This document shows, in pieces, positions 23,598 through 31,596 of a DNA stretch of 64,000 bases. The stretch is taken from contig NZ_JAJUWT010000004.1 in assembly GCF_021390395.1 (NCBI RefSeq), forward strand, positions 62,001 to 126,000. The letters run 5' to 3'. The translations under genes and the position numbers were made by a program. Source of the stretch: Saccharothrix sp. S26 (lineage in GTDB: Bacteria > Actinomycetota > Actinomycetes > Mycobacteriales > Pseudonocardiaceae). Numbering within the stretch: the first letter of the stretch is position 1; each line of letters opens with the position of its first letter. The notes below the pieces were generated by a model that saw only the letters and a list, made by a program, of their open reading frames with translations, did no database searches and was not told the origin of the DNA.

Positions 23598-25382
23598 ATG
23601 ACCGACACCGTCGCCGACTTCGTGCTGCGCCGACTGCGCGACTGGGGCGTCGAGCACGTGTTCGCCTATCCGGGCGACGGCATCAACGGGCTGGTCGCGG
23701 CCTTCGGGCGCAGCGACGACCGGCCCCGGTTCATCCAGTCGCGGCACGAGGAGATGTCCGCGCTGGAGGCCGTCGGGTACGCGAAGTTCAGCGGCCGGGT
23801 CGGGGTGTGCCTGGCGACGTCCGGCCCCGGCGCGATCCACCTGCTCAACGGCCTGTACGACGCGAAGCTCGACCACGTGCCCGTGGTCGCGATCGTGGGC
23901 CAGACCGCGCGGACCGCGCTCGGCGGCAGCTACCAGCAGGAGATCGACCTGCACGCGCTGTTCAAGGACGTCGCCTCGGAGTACCTGGTGGACGTGGTGG
24001 TGCCCGAGCAGCTGCCCAACGCGCTGGACCGGGCCATCCGCACCGCCGAGGCGCAGCGCGCGCCCACCGCGCTGATCATCCCGGCGGACGTGCAGGAGCT
24101 GGAGTACTCGCCGCCCGAGCACGCGTTCAAGCACGTGCCGTCGAGCGCGCCCAGCCGGTCGTGGGCGACCGCCGTGCCGTCCGAGGAGGACGTCGAGCGC
24201 GCGGTGGAGGTGCTCAACGCGGGGGAGCGGGTCGCGATCCTGGTGGGGCAGGGCGCGCGGGGTGCCGCCGACGAGGTGCGGCAGGTGGCCGACGTGCTCG
24301 GCGCGGGCGTGGCGAAGGCGTTGCTGGGCAAGGACGTGCTGCCCGACGACGAGCCGTGGGTGACCGGGTCGATCGGGTTGCTCGGCACGCGGCCCAGCTA
24401 CGAGCTGATGCGGGACTGCGACACGTTGCTGATCGTCGGGTCGAGCTTCCCGTACTCGCAGTTCCTGCCGGAGTTCGGCAAGGCGCGGGCCGTGCAGGTG
24501 GACGTCGACGGGCGGTTCATCGGGATGCGCTACCCGACCGAGGTGAACCTGGTGGGCGACGCGCGGGCGACGTTGCGGGCGATGGTGCCGTTGCTGCGGC
24601 GCAAGGAGGACCGCTCCTGGCGGGAGAAGGTCGAGCGCGACGTCGTGGAGTGGTGGGAGACGCTGCGCCGCCAGTCCTTCGTGGACGCCGAGCCGGTCAA
24701 CCCGATGCGGATCACGTGGGAGCTGTCGCCCCGGCTGCCCGAGGACGCGATCGTGACCGCAGACTCGGGGTCGGCGGCGAACTGGTACGCGCGGCTGGTG
24801 AAGCTGCGCGGGAGCATGCGCGGGTCGTTGTCGGGCACGTTGGCGACGATGGGTGCCGGGGTGCCTTACGCGATCGGGGCGAAGTTCGCCCACCCCGAAC
24901 GGCCGGTGGTGGCGCTGGTCGGCGACGGCGCGATGCAGATGAACGGGCTGGCCGAGCTGATCACGATCGCCCGCTACTGGCAGGAGTGGTCGGACCCGCG
25001 GTGCGTGGTGTGCGTGCTGCACAACAACGACCTCAACCAGGTGACGTGGGAGCTGCGGTCCATGGGCGGCGCCCCGAAGTTCGAGCAGTCCCAGGTGCTG
25101 CCGGACGTCGGTTACGCGGAGTTCGCCCGGTCGCTCGGGCTGGACGGCGTCGACGTGGACGACCCGGAGGAGCTCGGCGGGGCGTGGGAGCGCGCGTTGT
25201 CGGCCTCGCGGCCCGTGGTGCTGGACGTCCGGTGCGACCCGAACACGCCGCCGATCCCGCCGCACACGACGTTCGAACAGGCCAAGGCCACCGCCGAGGC
25301 GATGCTCAAGGGCGACCCGGACGCGTGGGACGTGGTCCGGCGCGGGGTGGCGACCAAGGTTCAGGAGTTCCTGCGGGGGTAA
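23598..25382 (+). CDS. Thiamine pyrophosphate-requiring enzyme, pyruvate oxidase / acetolactate synthase-like
   Basis: This 594-residue TPP enzyme has an N-terminal PYR domain with the catalytic glutamate region (FIQSRHEEMSALEAVGYAKF), a middle cofactor domain (VAILVGQGARGA), and a C-terminal PP domain with GDGAMQMNG...NNDLNQ as the magnesium-TPP motif. The acetolactate synthase FAD fingerprint is not obvious, and the sequence is closer to PoxB-like proteins than to biosynthetic IlvB. GAGGGAGG precedes ATG 23598. It is followed after 9 bp by the F420 enzyme, so an operon is likely. Oxidative decarboxylation of a 2-keto acid is inferred. Confidence 0.85.
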   Translation: MTDTVADFVLRRLRDWGVEHVFAYPGDGINGLVAAFGRSDDRPRFIQSRHEEMSALEAVGYAKFSGRVGVCLATSGPGAIHLLNGLYDAKLDHVPVVAIVGQTARTALGGSYQQEIDLHALFKDVASEYLVDVVVPEQLPNALDRAIRTAEAQRAPTALIIPADVQELEYSPPEHAFKHVPSSAPSRSWATAVPSEEDVERAVEVLNAGERVAILVGQGARGAADEVRQVADVLGAGVAKALLGKDVLPDDEPWVTGSIGLLGTRPSYELMRDCDTLLIVGSSFPYSQFLPEFGKARAVQVDVDGRFIGMRYPTEVNLVGDARATLRAMVPLLRRKEDRSWREKVERDVVEWWETLRRQSFVDAEPVNPMRITWELSPRLPEDAIVTADSGSAANWYARLVKLRGSMRGSLSGTLATMGAGVPYAIGAKFAHPERPVVALVGDGAMQMNGLAELITIARYWQEWSDPRCVVCVLHNNDLNQVTWELRSMGGAPKFEQSQVLPDVGYAEFARSLGLDGVDVDDPEELGGAWERALSASRPVVLDVRCDPNTPPIPPHTTFEQAKATAEAMLKGDPDAWDVVRRGVATKVQEFLRG

Positions 25383-25391
25383 CCGTCGGTC

Positions 25392-26378
25392 ATGGTGAGC
25401 ATCGGTTACTTCCTCTCCTGCGAAGAGCACGGTCCGCGCGAGCTGGTGCGGCAGGCGCGGTGGGCGGAGCAGGCCGGCTTCGAGCGCCTGTGGATCTCCG
25501 ACCACTACCACCCGTGGAACGGCGAGCAGGGCAACAGCCCGTTCGTGTGGTCCGTCATCGGGGCGCTGTCCGAGGTCACGTCGCTGCCCATCACGACCGC
25601 CGTCACCTGTCCGACGGTCAGGATTCACCCGGCCGTGGTGGCCCAGGCCGCCGCGACGGCCGCCGTCCAGTGCCAGGGCGGGTTCACCCTCGGGGTGGGC
25701 TCCGGCGAGGCGTTGAACGAGCACATCTTCGGCGACCGGTGGCCGTCCGCACCCGAACGGCTGGAGATGCTCGAAGAAGCCGTCGAGGTGATGCGGGCGC
25801 TGTGGACCGGCGACGAGGTCAGCCACCGTGGCCGGCACTACACGGTCGAGAACGCGCGCCTCTACACCGTGCCGTCGTCACCCGTCCCGGTGTACGTGTC
25901 GGCGTTCGGGCCGAAGGCGGCGCAGCTCGCCGGGCGCATCGGCGACGGCCTGTGCTCCACGATGCCGGACGAGTCGCTGCTGGAGAAGTTCCGCGACGCC
26001 GGTGGCGCGGGCAAGCCGACCCAGGCCGGGTTCAAGGTCTGCCACGCGGCCTCGGCCGAGGCGGGCGTGAAGACCGCGCACCGGCTGTGGGCGAACGAGC
26101 AGTTGCCCGGTGAACTGGCCCAGGTGCTGCCCACGCCCAAGCACTTCGAGCAGGCGTCCACGCTGGTCACCGAGGAGATGGTGGCCTCGGCGCTGCCCGT
26201 GGGGCCCGACCCGCAGCCGTACGTGGACCGGGTGCGCGAGTTCGCGCAGGCGGGCTACGACGAGGTGTACGTCAACCAGATCGGGCCCGACCAGGAGCAG
26301 TTCTTCGCGTTCTGGGCGGAGTCGGTGGCGCCTGCGCTGGACGGCGCGGCGGCCGGCGGCGGCAAATCCACCCGCTAG
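25392..26378 (+). CDS. F420-dependent LLM-class oxidoreductase (TIGR03557-like)
   Basis: The 328-residue TIM-barrel protein shows family features of F420-dependent glucose-6-phosphate dehydrogenase relatives: GYFLSCEEHGP, FERLWISDHYHPWN, GALSEVTSLPITTAVTCP, GVGSGEALNEH and VYVSAFGPKAA. Family members transfer hydride between coenzyme F420 and an organic substrate. ATG 25392 follows the TPP enzyme after 9 bp. Pairing with a TPP oxidase may indicate one redox or stress unit; the substrate is not known. Confidence 0.88.
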   Translation: MVSIGYFLSCEEHGPRELVRQARWAEQAGFERLWISDHYHPWNGEQGNSPFVWSVIGALSEVTSLPITTAVTCPTVRIHPAVVAQAAATAAVQCQGGFTLGVGSGEALNEHIFGDRWPSAPERLEMLEEAVEVMRALWTGDEVSHRGRHYTVENARLYTVPSSPVPVYVSAFGPKAAQLAGRIGDGLCSTMPDESLLEKFRDAGGAGKPTQAGFKVCHAASAEAGVKTAHRLWANEQLPGELAQVLPTPKHFEQASTLVTEEMVASALPVGPDPQPYVDRVREFAQAGYDEVYVNQIGPDQEQFFAFWAESVAPALDGAAAGGGKSTR

Positions 26379-26402
26379 TGACCCATCGATGAGGCGCACC
26401 AC

Positions 26403-26429
26403 GTTTGCCCCCGGGGGACCAGCGGGTAA
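26403..26429 (+). promoter_or_regulatory. Putative SigF-type promoter of the whiB gene
   Basis: GTTT (26403-26406), a 17-bp spacer and GGGTAA (26424-26429) fit the SigF consensus. It lies about 42 bp before the WhiB start and close to the sigF locus itself. Confidence 0.6.
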
Positions 26430-26471
26430 GCCGTGATCAAGCACCTGTGACACCGCAAGGGGGTTCATCCG

Positions 26472-26762
26472 ATGACCAGCACCGCGCGCTTGCCCAAGCC
26501 CGTGACCGACGTCTGGGACTGGCAGAAGGAAGGGCTGTGCCGAGGCCGTGACAGCGCGGTCTTCTTCCACCCGGACAACGAGCGCGGCTCCGCCCGGGCC
26601 GCCCGTGAGGACAAGGCCAAGCAGCTCTGCGCCCGCTGCCCGGTGGTGGACCCGTGCAGGGAGCACGCGCTGGCGGTCCAGGAGCCCTACGGCGTGTGGG
26701 GCGGCATGGGCGAGGACGAGCGCCGCCGCATCATCGCGAGCCGTCGCCGTTCCGCCGCCTGA
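26472..26762 (+). CDS. whiB3: WhiB-family iron-sulfur regulator, WhiB3/WhiD-like
   Basis: The 96-residue protein begins LPKPVTDVWDWQKEGLCRG, has FFHPDNERG, the four cluster cysteines (LC...CARC...PC), the GVWGGM turn and a basic C-terminus. The WDWQ...GLCRG and FFHP.ERG motifs point to the WhiB3/WhiD branch, which binds a [4Fe-4S] cluster and acts with the principal sigma factor on redox and development genes. A SigF-type promoter precedes it, and the sigF-rsbW pair is encoded convergently 400 bp downstream. A short GGGCC-CGAC-GGCCC hairpin follows the stop. Confidence 0.85.
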   Translation: MTSTARLPKPVTDVWDWQKEGLCRGRDSAVFFHPDNERGSARAAREDKAKQLCARCPVVDPCREHALAVQEPYGVWGGMGEDERRRIIASRRRSAA

Positions 26763-26779
26763 CGGGCCCGACGGCCCGG

Positions 26780-27107
26780 GTCGGTTCGACTGCCCCCGCC
26801 CAGCCGTCACCCGATCGGCTCAGTCCCGCCGGCCGCGCCCGCCCGCGTCGATCGGCGCGACCGGGTTCGACCGGCTGCCTCACGTCCGCCTCGACCGACC
26901 GCCTGACCGGCTCGCCCGACCGGCTCCGCCTGCCGGCTCGGACCTGTCCGACCAGCCGGAACCCGGCGACCTGCCAGAACTCGCCCACCCTGTCAGAACC
27001 TGCCCGACCAGCCAGACCCGCCCGACCAGCCAGAGCAGCCCCGGCCGCTCGGTCCCGCGACCCCTCCACCCCCTCCACCAGCGGGCCCGGTGCCACCCGG
27101 AACGCGA
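26780..27107 (+). repeat. Low-complexity pyrimidine-rich intergenic stretch
   Basis: This 330-bp gap has no credible gene. It is strongly C-rich on the plus strand, with repeated words such as CCGACCAGCC (26948, 27004 and 27022) and CGACCGGCT. It separates whiB from the terminator shared with sigF and looks like degenerate simple-sequence DNA. Confidence 0.5.
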
Positions 27108-27145
27108 AGAGGCCGCCCGACACACCTGTGCGTCGGGCGGCCTCT
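27108..27145. terminator. Bidirectional terminator between whiB and sigF
   Basis: AGAGGCCGCCCGAC and its complement form a perfect 14-bp stem around a 10-base loop. It lies 11 bp from the sigF stop codon and serves convergent genes. Confidence 0.85.
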
Positions 27146-27155
27146 CCTCGTGGTC

Positions 27156-27947
27156 CTACTCGGTCAGGCCCTCGCGCAGTTGCCGCAGCGTCTTGGCCAG
27201 CAGCCGCGACACGTGCATCTGCGAGATGCCGACCTTCTGCGCGATCTGGGTCTGCGTCATGTTCCCGAAGAACCGCATCACCACGATCTTGCGCTCCCGC
27301 TCGGGCAGCTTCTCCAGCAGCGGGTGCAGCGCCTCCCGCTGCTCGATCGCCTCCAGCTCCGGGTCCTCCTCGCCGAGCGTGCTGCCCAGCGAGATGGAGC
27401 TGTCGTCGGCCACGAGCAGGTCGTCCAGCGACGCGCTGTGGTAGGCGTTGCCCGCCGCCAGCCCCTCGTGGATCTCCTCCCGGCTCAGGCCCAGGTGCTG
27501 CGCCAGCTCGCTCGGCGTCGGCGCGCGCCCCAGTTGCTGCGACAGCCGCGCCGACCCCGCGTTGATGGCCAGGTGCAGCTCCTTGAGCCGCCGCGGCATC
27601 CGCACCGACCAGCTGGAGTCCCGGAAGTACTTCCGGACCTCGCCCATGATCGTCGGCACCGCGAACGACAGGAAGTCGCTGCCGCGCTCCGGGTCGAACC
27701 GGTCCACCGCGTTGATCAAGCCGACCGTGGCCACCTGCACCAGGTCGTCGTGCGGCTCGCCGCGGTGGCCGAACCGCCTGGCGATGTGCTTGGCCACGGG
27801 CAGGTGCTCGGTCACCAGCTCGTCGCGCAGCCGCTCCCGCTCCGGGTCGTCCTTCGCGGTCGCGGCGAGCCGGACGAACAGCGGCGCCAGGTGGTCGTAG
27901 TCACCCTGGGTGCCGGACCGCGTCGTGCCCCCGTCCGACCCCGTCAC
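27156..27947 (-). CDS. sigF: SigF/SigB-type stress sigma factor
   Basis: The 263-residue sigma-70 family protein has region 2 (HLPVAKHIARRFGHRGEPHDDLVQVATVGLINAVDRFD, FAVPTIMGEVRKYFRD), region 3 (MPRRLKELHLAINAG, TPSELAQHLGLSREE) and region 4 (LPERERKIVVMRFFGNMTQTQIAQKVGISQMHVSRLLAKTL). This matches the SigB/F/G group. The GTG start at 27947 overlaps the rsbW stop by 4 bp, so it is translationally coupled to its likely anti-sigma. A SigF-type promoter upstream of rsbW suggests autoregulation. Confidence 0.9.
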   Translation of the reverse strand: MTGSDGGTTRSGTQGDYDHLAPLFVRLAATAKDDPERERLRDELVTEHLPVAKHIARRFGHRGEPHDDLVQVATVGLINAVDRFDPERGSDFLSFAVPTIMGEVRKYFRDSSWSVRMPRRLKELHLAINAGSARLSQQLGRAPTPSELAQHLGLSREEIHEGLAAGNAYHSASLDDLLVADDSSISLGSTLGEEDPELEAIEQREALHPLLEKLPERERKIVVMRFFGNMTQTQIAQKVGISQMHVSRLLAKTLRQLREGLTE

Positions 27948-28381
27948 GCATCCACCGTCCCCAACGACCGCTTGACCAGGTCGATGTGCACCTCGAACGC
28001 GTCCGCCTGCGGCGCGACCCACGTCGTGACCGAGTCGACCAGCGCGCTCAGCACGCGCCAGCCGAAGCTGTCCCGGTCGGGAGGCGCCGACCGCTGCGAC
28101 CCGACCTTGGTGAACACCTGCACCGAACCGTCCACCACCACGAACTGGGCGCTGAGCACCGCGCCCCGCTCGGCCAGCGAGATGAGCGTCGAGCACGCCT
28201 CGTCCACCGCCAGCTTCAGATCCTCGATGGAGTCCAGGTCGAAGTCCTGCCGCATGGCGATGTCCGCCGCCACGGCGCGGACGACCGACAGCTGCGTGGG
28301 GTCGGCCGCCATCCGCAACTCGACCCCGGCCAGGGCGTTATCCGACTCACCGCTTCGCGGCTCAGTGTGCGACACGCTCAC
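27944..28381 (-). CDS. rsbW: Anti-sigma factor, RsbW-like kinase
   Basis: The 145-residue protein has a GHKL/HATPase fold with an N-box DLKLAVDEACSTLI, similar to mycobacterial UsfX/RsbW where the usual asparagine is also missing. It should bind and inhibit SigF until an unphosphorylated STAS antagonist displaces the sigma. GTG 28381 is chosen as the first start after the promoter; GTG 28375 is possible. It is encoded just upstream of, and overlapping, sigF. Confidence 0.85.
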   Translation of the reverse strand: MSVSHTEPRSGESDNALAGVELRMAADPTQLSVVRAVAADIAMRQDFDLDSIEDLKLAVDEACSTLISLAERGAVLSAQFVVVDGSVQVFTKVGSQRSAPPDRDSFGWRVLSALVDSVTTWVAPQADAFEVHIDLVKRSLGTVDA

Positions 28382-28421
28382 CTCGTCGTCCGTTCTTCTA
28401 GTTGTGCTGCTGACGCTATCG

Positions 28422-28447
28422 GTACCCGAATTGATCGTCGCTCACAC
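28422..28447 (-). promoter_or_regulatory. Putative SigF-type autoregulatory promoter of rsbW-sigF
   Basis: On the minus strand GTGT (28444-28447), a 16-bp spacer and GGGTAC (28422-28427) fit the actinomycete SigB/F consensus GNNT, 14-16 bp, GGGTAC/T. It ends about 40 bp before the rsbW start. Confidence 0.68.
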
Positions 28448-28500
28448 GTGTAGCGGGCGCATGGGCTGGGAAGACTGCTTGGTGCGACGGGGGAGGCCTT

Positions 28501-29256
28501 TTGACCGATCAACTCGCGGACCACCACTGGGGAGTGGAGTTCCCGGCCCAGGCCGGGCAGCTCGCGGCGGTCCGTGCCCGGCTCGACGCCTGGCTGGCCG
28601 CCGAGGGGCTGTCCGAGGACGACCGCTACGACCTGCTGCTCGCCGTGAACGAGGCGGCCAGCAACGCCGTGGAGCACGCGTACGGGCCGGATCAGCACGG
28701 ATTGGTGCACATCGAAGCACAGGCGCGGCCCGACGGCAGCGTGCGCGTGGTCGTCACCGACCACGGCGGCTGGCGCGTGCCGCCGCCCACCCTGAGCGCC
28801 CGCGGTCGCGGGCTGCTGCTCATGCGGGAGAACGTGGACGAGGTGCTGGTCGACCGCGGCGCGAACGGCACCACCGTCACCCTGGTCCTCGCGGCGCGGC
28901 ACACCTCCGGCGGCACGTACCTCGCCGCGCCGACCTCGGCCGACCCGGTCGACGTCACCGCGCGGGACGGCTGGGTCGAGGTGCACGTGCGCGGCGACGT
29001 GCCCGCGCACGCCGCGCCCGCCGTCCGGCGGCGCATCCTCACCGCCGCGCGCGGCGGGACCGTGCCGGTGGTGGTGGACCTGATCGCCCTGGGCGAGCAC
29101 AACGACGGCCTGGTCCGCAGCCTGCGCGCGGTCGCCGAGGCGGCCGCGGCGGCGGGCAACCGGGTCGTGGTGCGCGCACCCGAACACGGCCACGCCCGCC
29201 GCGCGCTCGTCGCGGCGGGCGTGGACCAAGTCGTCGACCTGGTGCCGCACGTCTAG
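28501..29256 (+). CDS. HATPase (RsbW-like) fused to a degenerate STAS domain
   Basis: The 251-residue protein has an RsbW-type kinase domain (about 1-140) with N-box LLLAVNEAASNAVEHAY and G-box ARGRGLLLMREN, then a STAS-like domain (about 150-251: VEVHVRGDVPAHAAPAVRRRIL, PVVVDLIALG). In the second domain the phosphorylatable serine motif found in antagonists (DLSGVSFLGSAG in the neighbouring rsbV) is replaced by DLIALGEHNDG, so it is probably not a substrate. TTG 28501 has GGGGGAGG just upstream. It is divergent from rsbW-sigF and may tune the same partner-switching circuit. Confidence 0.75.
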   Translation: MTDQLADHHWGVEFPAQAGQLAAVRARLDAWLAAEGLSEDDRYDLLLAVNEAASNAVEHAYGPDQHGLVHIEAQARPDGSVRVVVTDHGGWRVPPPTLSARGRGLLLMRENVDEVLVDRGANGTTVTLVLAARHTSGGTYLAAPTSADPVDVTARDGWVEVHVRGDVPAHAAPAVRRRILTAARGGTVPVVVDLIALGEHNDGLVRSLRAVAEAAAAAGNRVVVRAPEHGHARRALVAAGVDQVVDLVPHV

Positions 29257-29272
29257 GGCTCCGTCACCCGGT

Positions 29273-29692
29273 TCAGCGGGACCGGTCGGCCTCCAGGGCC
29301 TGCTCGACCGACCCGAACACGCTGAACACCTCACCGAGGCCGGTGGCGGCCAGCGGGCGCGTCACCGCCCGCTCCACCGCCACGACGCGGAACTGCGCGT
29401 CACGGCGCTTGGCGTGCTGCGACGCCTCCACCAGCACCGCCAGACCCGCAGAACCGAGGAAGCTCACCCCGGACAGGTCCAGCACCAACGTGCTGCCGGC
29501 GTCGAGGTGGGGCAGCGCGCCCGCCCGCAGTTGCGGCGCGGTGAGCATGTCGACCTCACCGCTCACCGACACCACGGTGACGCCCTCGGTCGCCGTGCGG
29601 ACGTCGAGCCCGAGCTGCCCGGCGCGCGGGCTTTCGGCCGCGGCGGACTCGGCTCCGCTCGTCGCCACGACGTCCGGATCCTGAACCGTCAC
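29273..29692 (-). CDS. rsbV: STAS-domain anti-sigma factor antagonist
   Basis: The 139-residue protein has a STAS domain (about 33-139) with VSGEVDMLTAPQL and the phosphorylation motif LDLSGVSFLGSAGLAVL, in which the first serine of SFLGS is the usual kinase target. In the family the unphosphorylated form binds RsbW and frees the sigma factor. GTG 29692 follows GAGGAG. The N-terminal 30 residues are acidic and poorly ordered. It lies convergent to the HATPase-STAS fusion, 16 bp apart. Confidence 0.82.
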   Translation of the reverse strand: MTVQDPDVVATSGAESAAAESPRAGQLGLDVRTATEGVTVVSVSGEVDMLTAPQLRAGALPHLDAGSTLVLDLSGVSFLGSAGLAVLVEASQHAKRRDAQFRVVAVERAVTRPLAATGLGEVFSVFGSVEQALEADRSR

Positions 29693-30137
29693 GAGGCACT
29701 CCTCTTCAGCTGGGACCGCTGGGTGGGAAGCCCGGACGCGCGAAGTACGCGCGCAGCACTGGACAGCAGCGTGGCGGAAACGGTTCCCCGCTAGCCGGAC
29801 TTCCCGGCGCGGCTGTTGGCTCAACCGCTGCGCCACCCACCGTACGGAGCCCGTGAAGACACCACAAGCGAGTGGGTAGCGCCCTGATGGCACCAGTGTA
29901 GAGGGCCGCGTTCGGTGTGCGGCCGATGGCGAACGGTGAACGGTTTGGTACCGCCGGGGCCGGCTACACCGCAGGGGAAGCGTTCCCGTCCGTCCGGCGC
30001 AACTCGGCGACGCAACCGGCCGCCGGTCGCGACCGGGCGCGGAAGCGGAGGTGGTCTCGACCACAGTCGCGCAGAATCGGGTGACGGGGATAACGCCGCG
30101 AAGGCCGCGCGCGACATACCCGGTGGAGGGATTTCAG
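29693..30137. other. 445-bp intergenic region without a supported gene
   Basis: Between the rsbV start and the small gene at 30138 I find no convincing coding frame. There is a CGCGCGAAGTACGCGCG palindrome (29738-29754) near rsbV that could be an operator, and a weak SigF-like pair, GTTT then GGCTAC with 15 bp between, around 29943-29967. Nothing else stands out. Confidence 0.4.
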
Positions 30138-30380
30138 ATGAGCACCAGAACGGAAACCGAGTCCGAGCCGGCGAAGCCCCGGGCGGCGCGTGCCCGCACC
30201 ACAGGCGCGGCGGCGCTGCCCACAGCCCCCTGCAGCGTGGTCTGGAGCCAAGGCCACGCCTACGTGCTCGAAGGTTTCCGGGCCCGCTGGGTCGGCGTCG
30301 ACGACCGCGGTCGTCCGCAGGCGCTCAGCGGCGCCGAACTTCAGCGCCGCGGCTGGAGCCGCACCCGTTCGAACAACTGA
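30138..30380 (+). CDS. Small conserved hypothetical protein
   Basis: The 80-residue protein starts at ATG 30138 with GGAGGG eight bases upstream. The first 30 residues are charged and Ala/Arg-rich; the last 45 form a compact-looking segment (SVVWSQGHAYVLEGFRARWV, GVDDRGRPQALSGAELQRRG). I do not recognise a family with certainty. It sits between the stress sigma block and the phosphatidyltransferase gene, transcribed toward the latter with a 70-bp gap. Confidence 0.6.
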   Translation: MSTRTETESEPAKPRAARARTTGAAALPTAPCSVVWSQGHAYVLEGFRARWVGVDDRGRPQALSGAELQRRGWSRTRSNN

Positions 30381-30450
30381 GCGGATCTCGCGGACCCCGA
30401 GCCGCGAGTCGACCACCGGGGCACGCCGGGCGGCCCTCTACAGTGCGGAC

Positions 30451-31038
30451 GTGTCGCACGATCCCGCCGACCGGCTGCTGACCATCCCGAACGCGCTGAG
30501 CGTGTTGCGGCTGCTCGGCGTGCCCCTGTTCCTCTACCTGCTGCTCGGCCCGCACGCCGACGGCTGGGCCCTGGTCGTGCTGGTCGCGGCGGGCCTCTCG
30601 GACTGGCTCGACGGCAAGATCGCCCGGTGGCTCGACCAGGCCAGCAAGCTCGGCGCGCTGCTCGACCCGGCCGCCGACCGGCTCTACATCCTCGCCACGC
30701 TGGTCGCGTTCGTCGTGCGCGGCATCGTGCCCTGGTGGGTCGCGGCGGTGCTGGTCGGCCGGGAGCTCGTGGTCGGCTTGTGCCTGCCGGTGCTGCGCAG
30801 CCGGGGTTACGGCCCGTTCGAGGTCAACTACCTGGGCAAGGCGGCCACGTTCAACCTGCTCTACGCCTTCCCCATGCTCCTGCTGGCCCAGGGCACCTCC
30901 ACGGCCGCGCAGGTCGCCCGCCCGGTGGCCTACGCGTTCATGGTCTGGGGCGGGGCCTTGTACCTGTGGTCAGGGGTGCTGTACGTCTACCAGTTCACCC
31001 TCGCGGTGCGGCGACGGCCGGGTGTCGCGCCGGCCTGA
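30451..31038 (+). CDS. CDP-alcohol phosphatidyltransferase (phosphatidylglycerophosphate synthase-like)
   Basis: The 195-residue membrane enzyme carries the complete CAPT motif DG-x2-AR-x8-G-x3-D-x3-D in DWLDGKIARWLDQASKLGAL followed by LDPAAD, plus about five further membrane segments. Family members transfer a phosphatidyl group from CDP-diacylglycerol to an alcohol such as glycerol 3-phosphate. Its position just before gcvH and garA matches Rv1822 (PgsA2) in Mycobacterium, although the DUF881/Sbp genes usually found between are absent here. Start GTG 30451 is the first after the hypothetical gene. Confidence 0.85.
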   Translation: MSHDPADRLLTIPNALSVLRLLGVPLFLYLLLGPHADGWALVVLVAAGLSDWLDGKIARWLDQASKLGALLDPAADRLYILATLVAFVVRGIVPWWVAAVLVGRELVVGLCLPVLRSRGYGPFEVNYLGKAATFNLLYAFPMLLLAQGTSTAAQVARPVAYAFMVWGGALYLWSGVLYVYQFTLAVRRRPGVAPA

Positions 31039-31099
31039 ACGCCGACGTGGGAAGATCCGGCGGAGCGTTGATCCACCGTCATTGAAGGAGCACACCGCG

Positions 31100-31483
31100 G
31101 TGATTCCCGAGGAGCTCAAGTACACCGAGGAACATGAGTGGGTGCTGCGCACTGGTGAGGACACCGTGCGCGTGGGCATCACCGACTACGCCCAGGAGCA
31201 GCTCGGCGACGTCGTGTTCGTCCAGCTCCCGGAACTCGGCGAGCAGGTCGCGGCCGGTCAGACGCTGGGCGAGGTGGAGTCGACCAAGAGCGTGTCCGAC
31301 ATCTACGCGCCGCTCGCCGGCGAGGTCGTCGCCCGCAACGACTCGCTGGACCAGCAGCCCGACCTGGTGAACTCCGACCCGTACGGCGAGGGGTGGATGG
31401 TGGAGCTGCGGCTGGAGGACCCGACCGCGGTGGACGACCTGCTGGACGCCGCCGCGTACCAGGAGTTGGCGGCCGGGGAGTGA
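31100..31483 (+). CDS. gcvH: Glycine cleavage system H protein
   Basis: The 127-residue protein matches GcvH over its length: EELKYTEEHEWV, VGITDYAQEQLGDVVFVQLPE, the lipoyl-lysine motif VESTKSVSDIYAP, NSDPYGEGW. The H protein carries the aminomethyl group between the P, T and L proteins on its lipoyl arm. GTG 31100 follows GAAGGAG. It begins 61 bp after the phosphatidyltransferase. gcvP lies 3.8 kb downstream; gcvT is not in the window. Confidence 0.95.
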   Translation: MIPEELKYTEEHEWVLRTGEDTVRVGITDYAQEQLGDVVFVQLPELGEQVAAGQTLGEVESTKSVSDIYAPLAGEVVARNDSLDQQPDLVNSDPYGEGWMVELRLEDPTAVDDLLDAAAYQELAAGE

Positions 31484-31596
31484 CGTCGATCTTCCGGCGG
31501 CTCTTCGGTCGGTGGGGGAGCCGCCCCTCAGACAAGGGTTCGGGCACGATAGGTTCTAGCGGTCTTGACGGTTCCAGCAGCAGGAGGAGAGCTCAG

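Noticed and set aside
22821-25838. About 1000-codon open frame antisense to the M50 and TPP genes
   Set aside because: Composition-driven open frame without motifs; both sense genes have clear families and ribosome sites.
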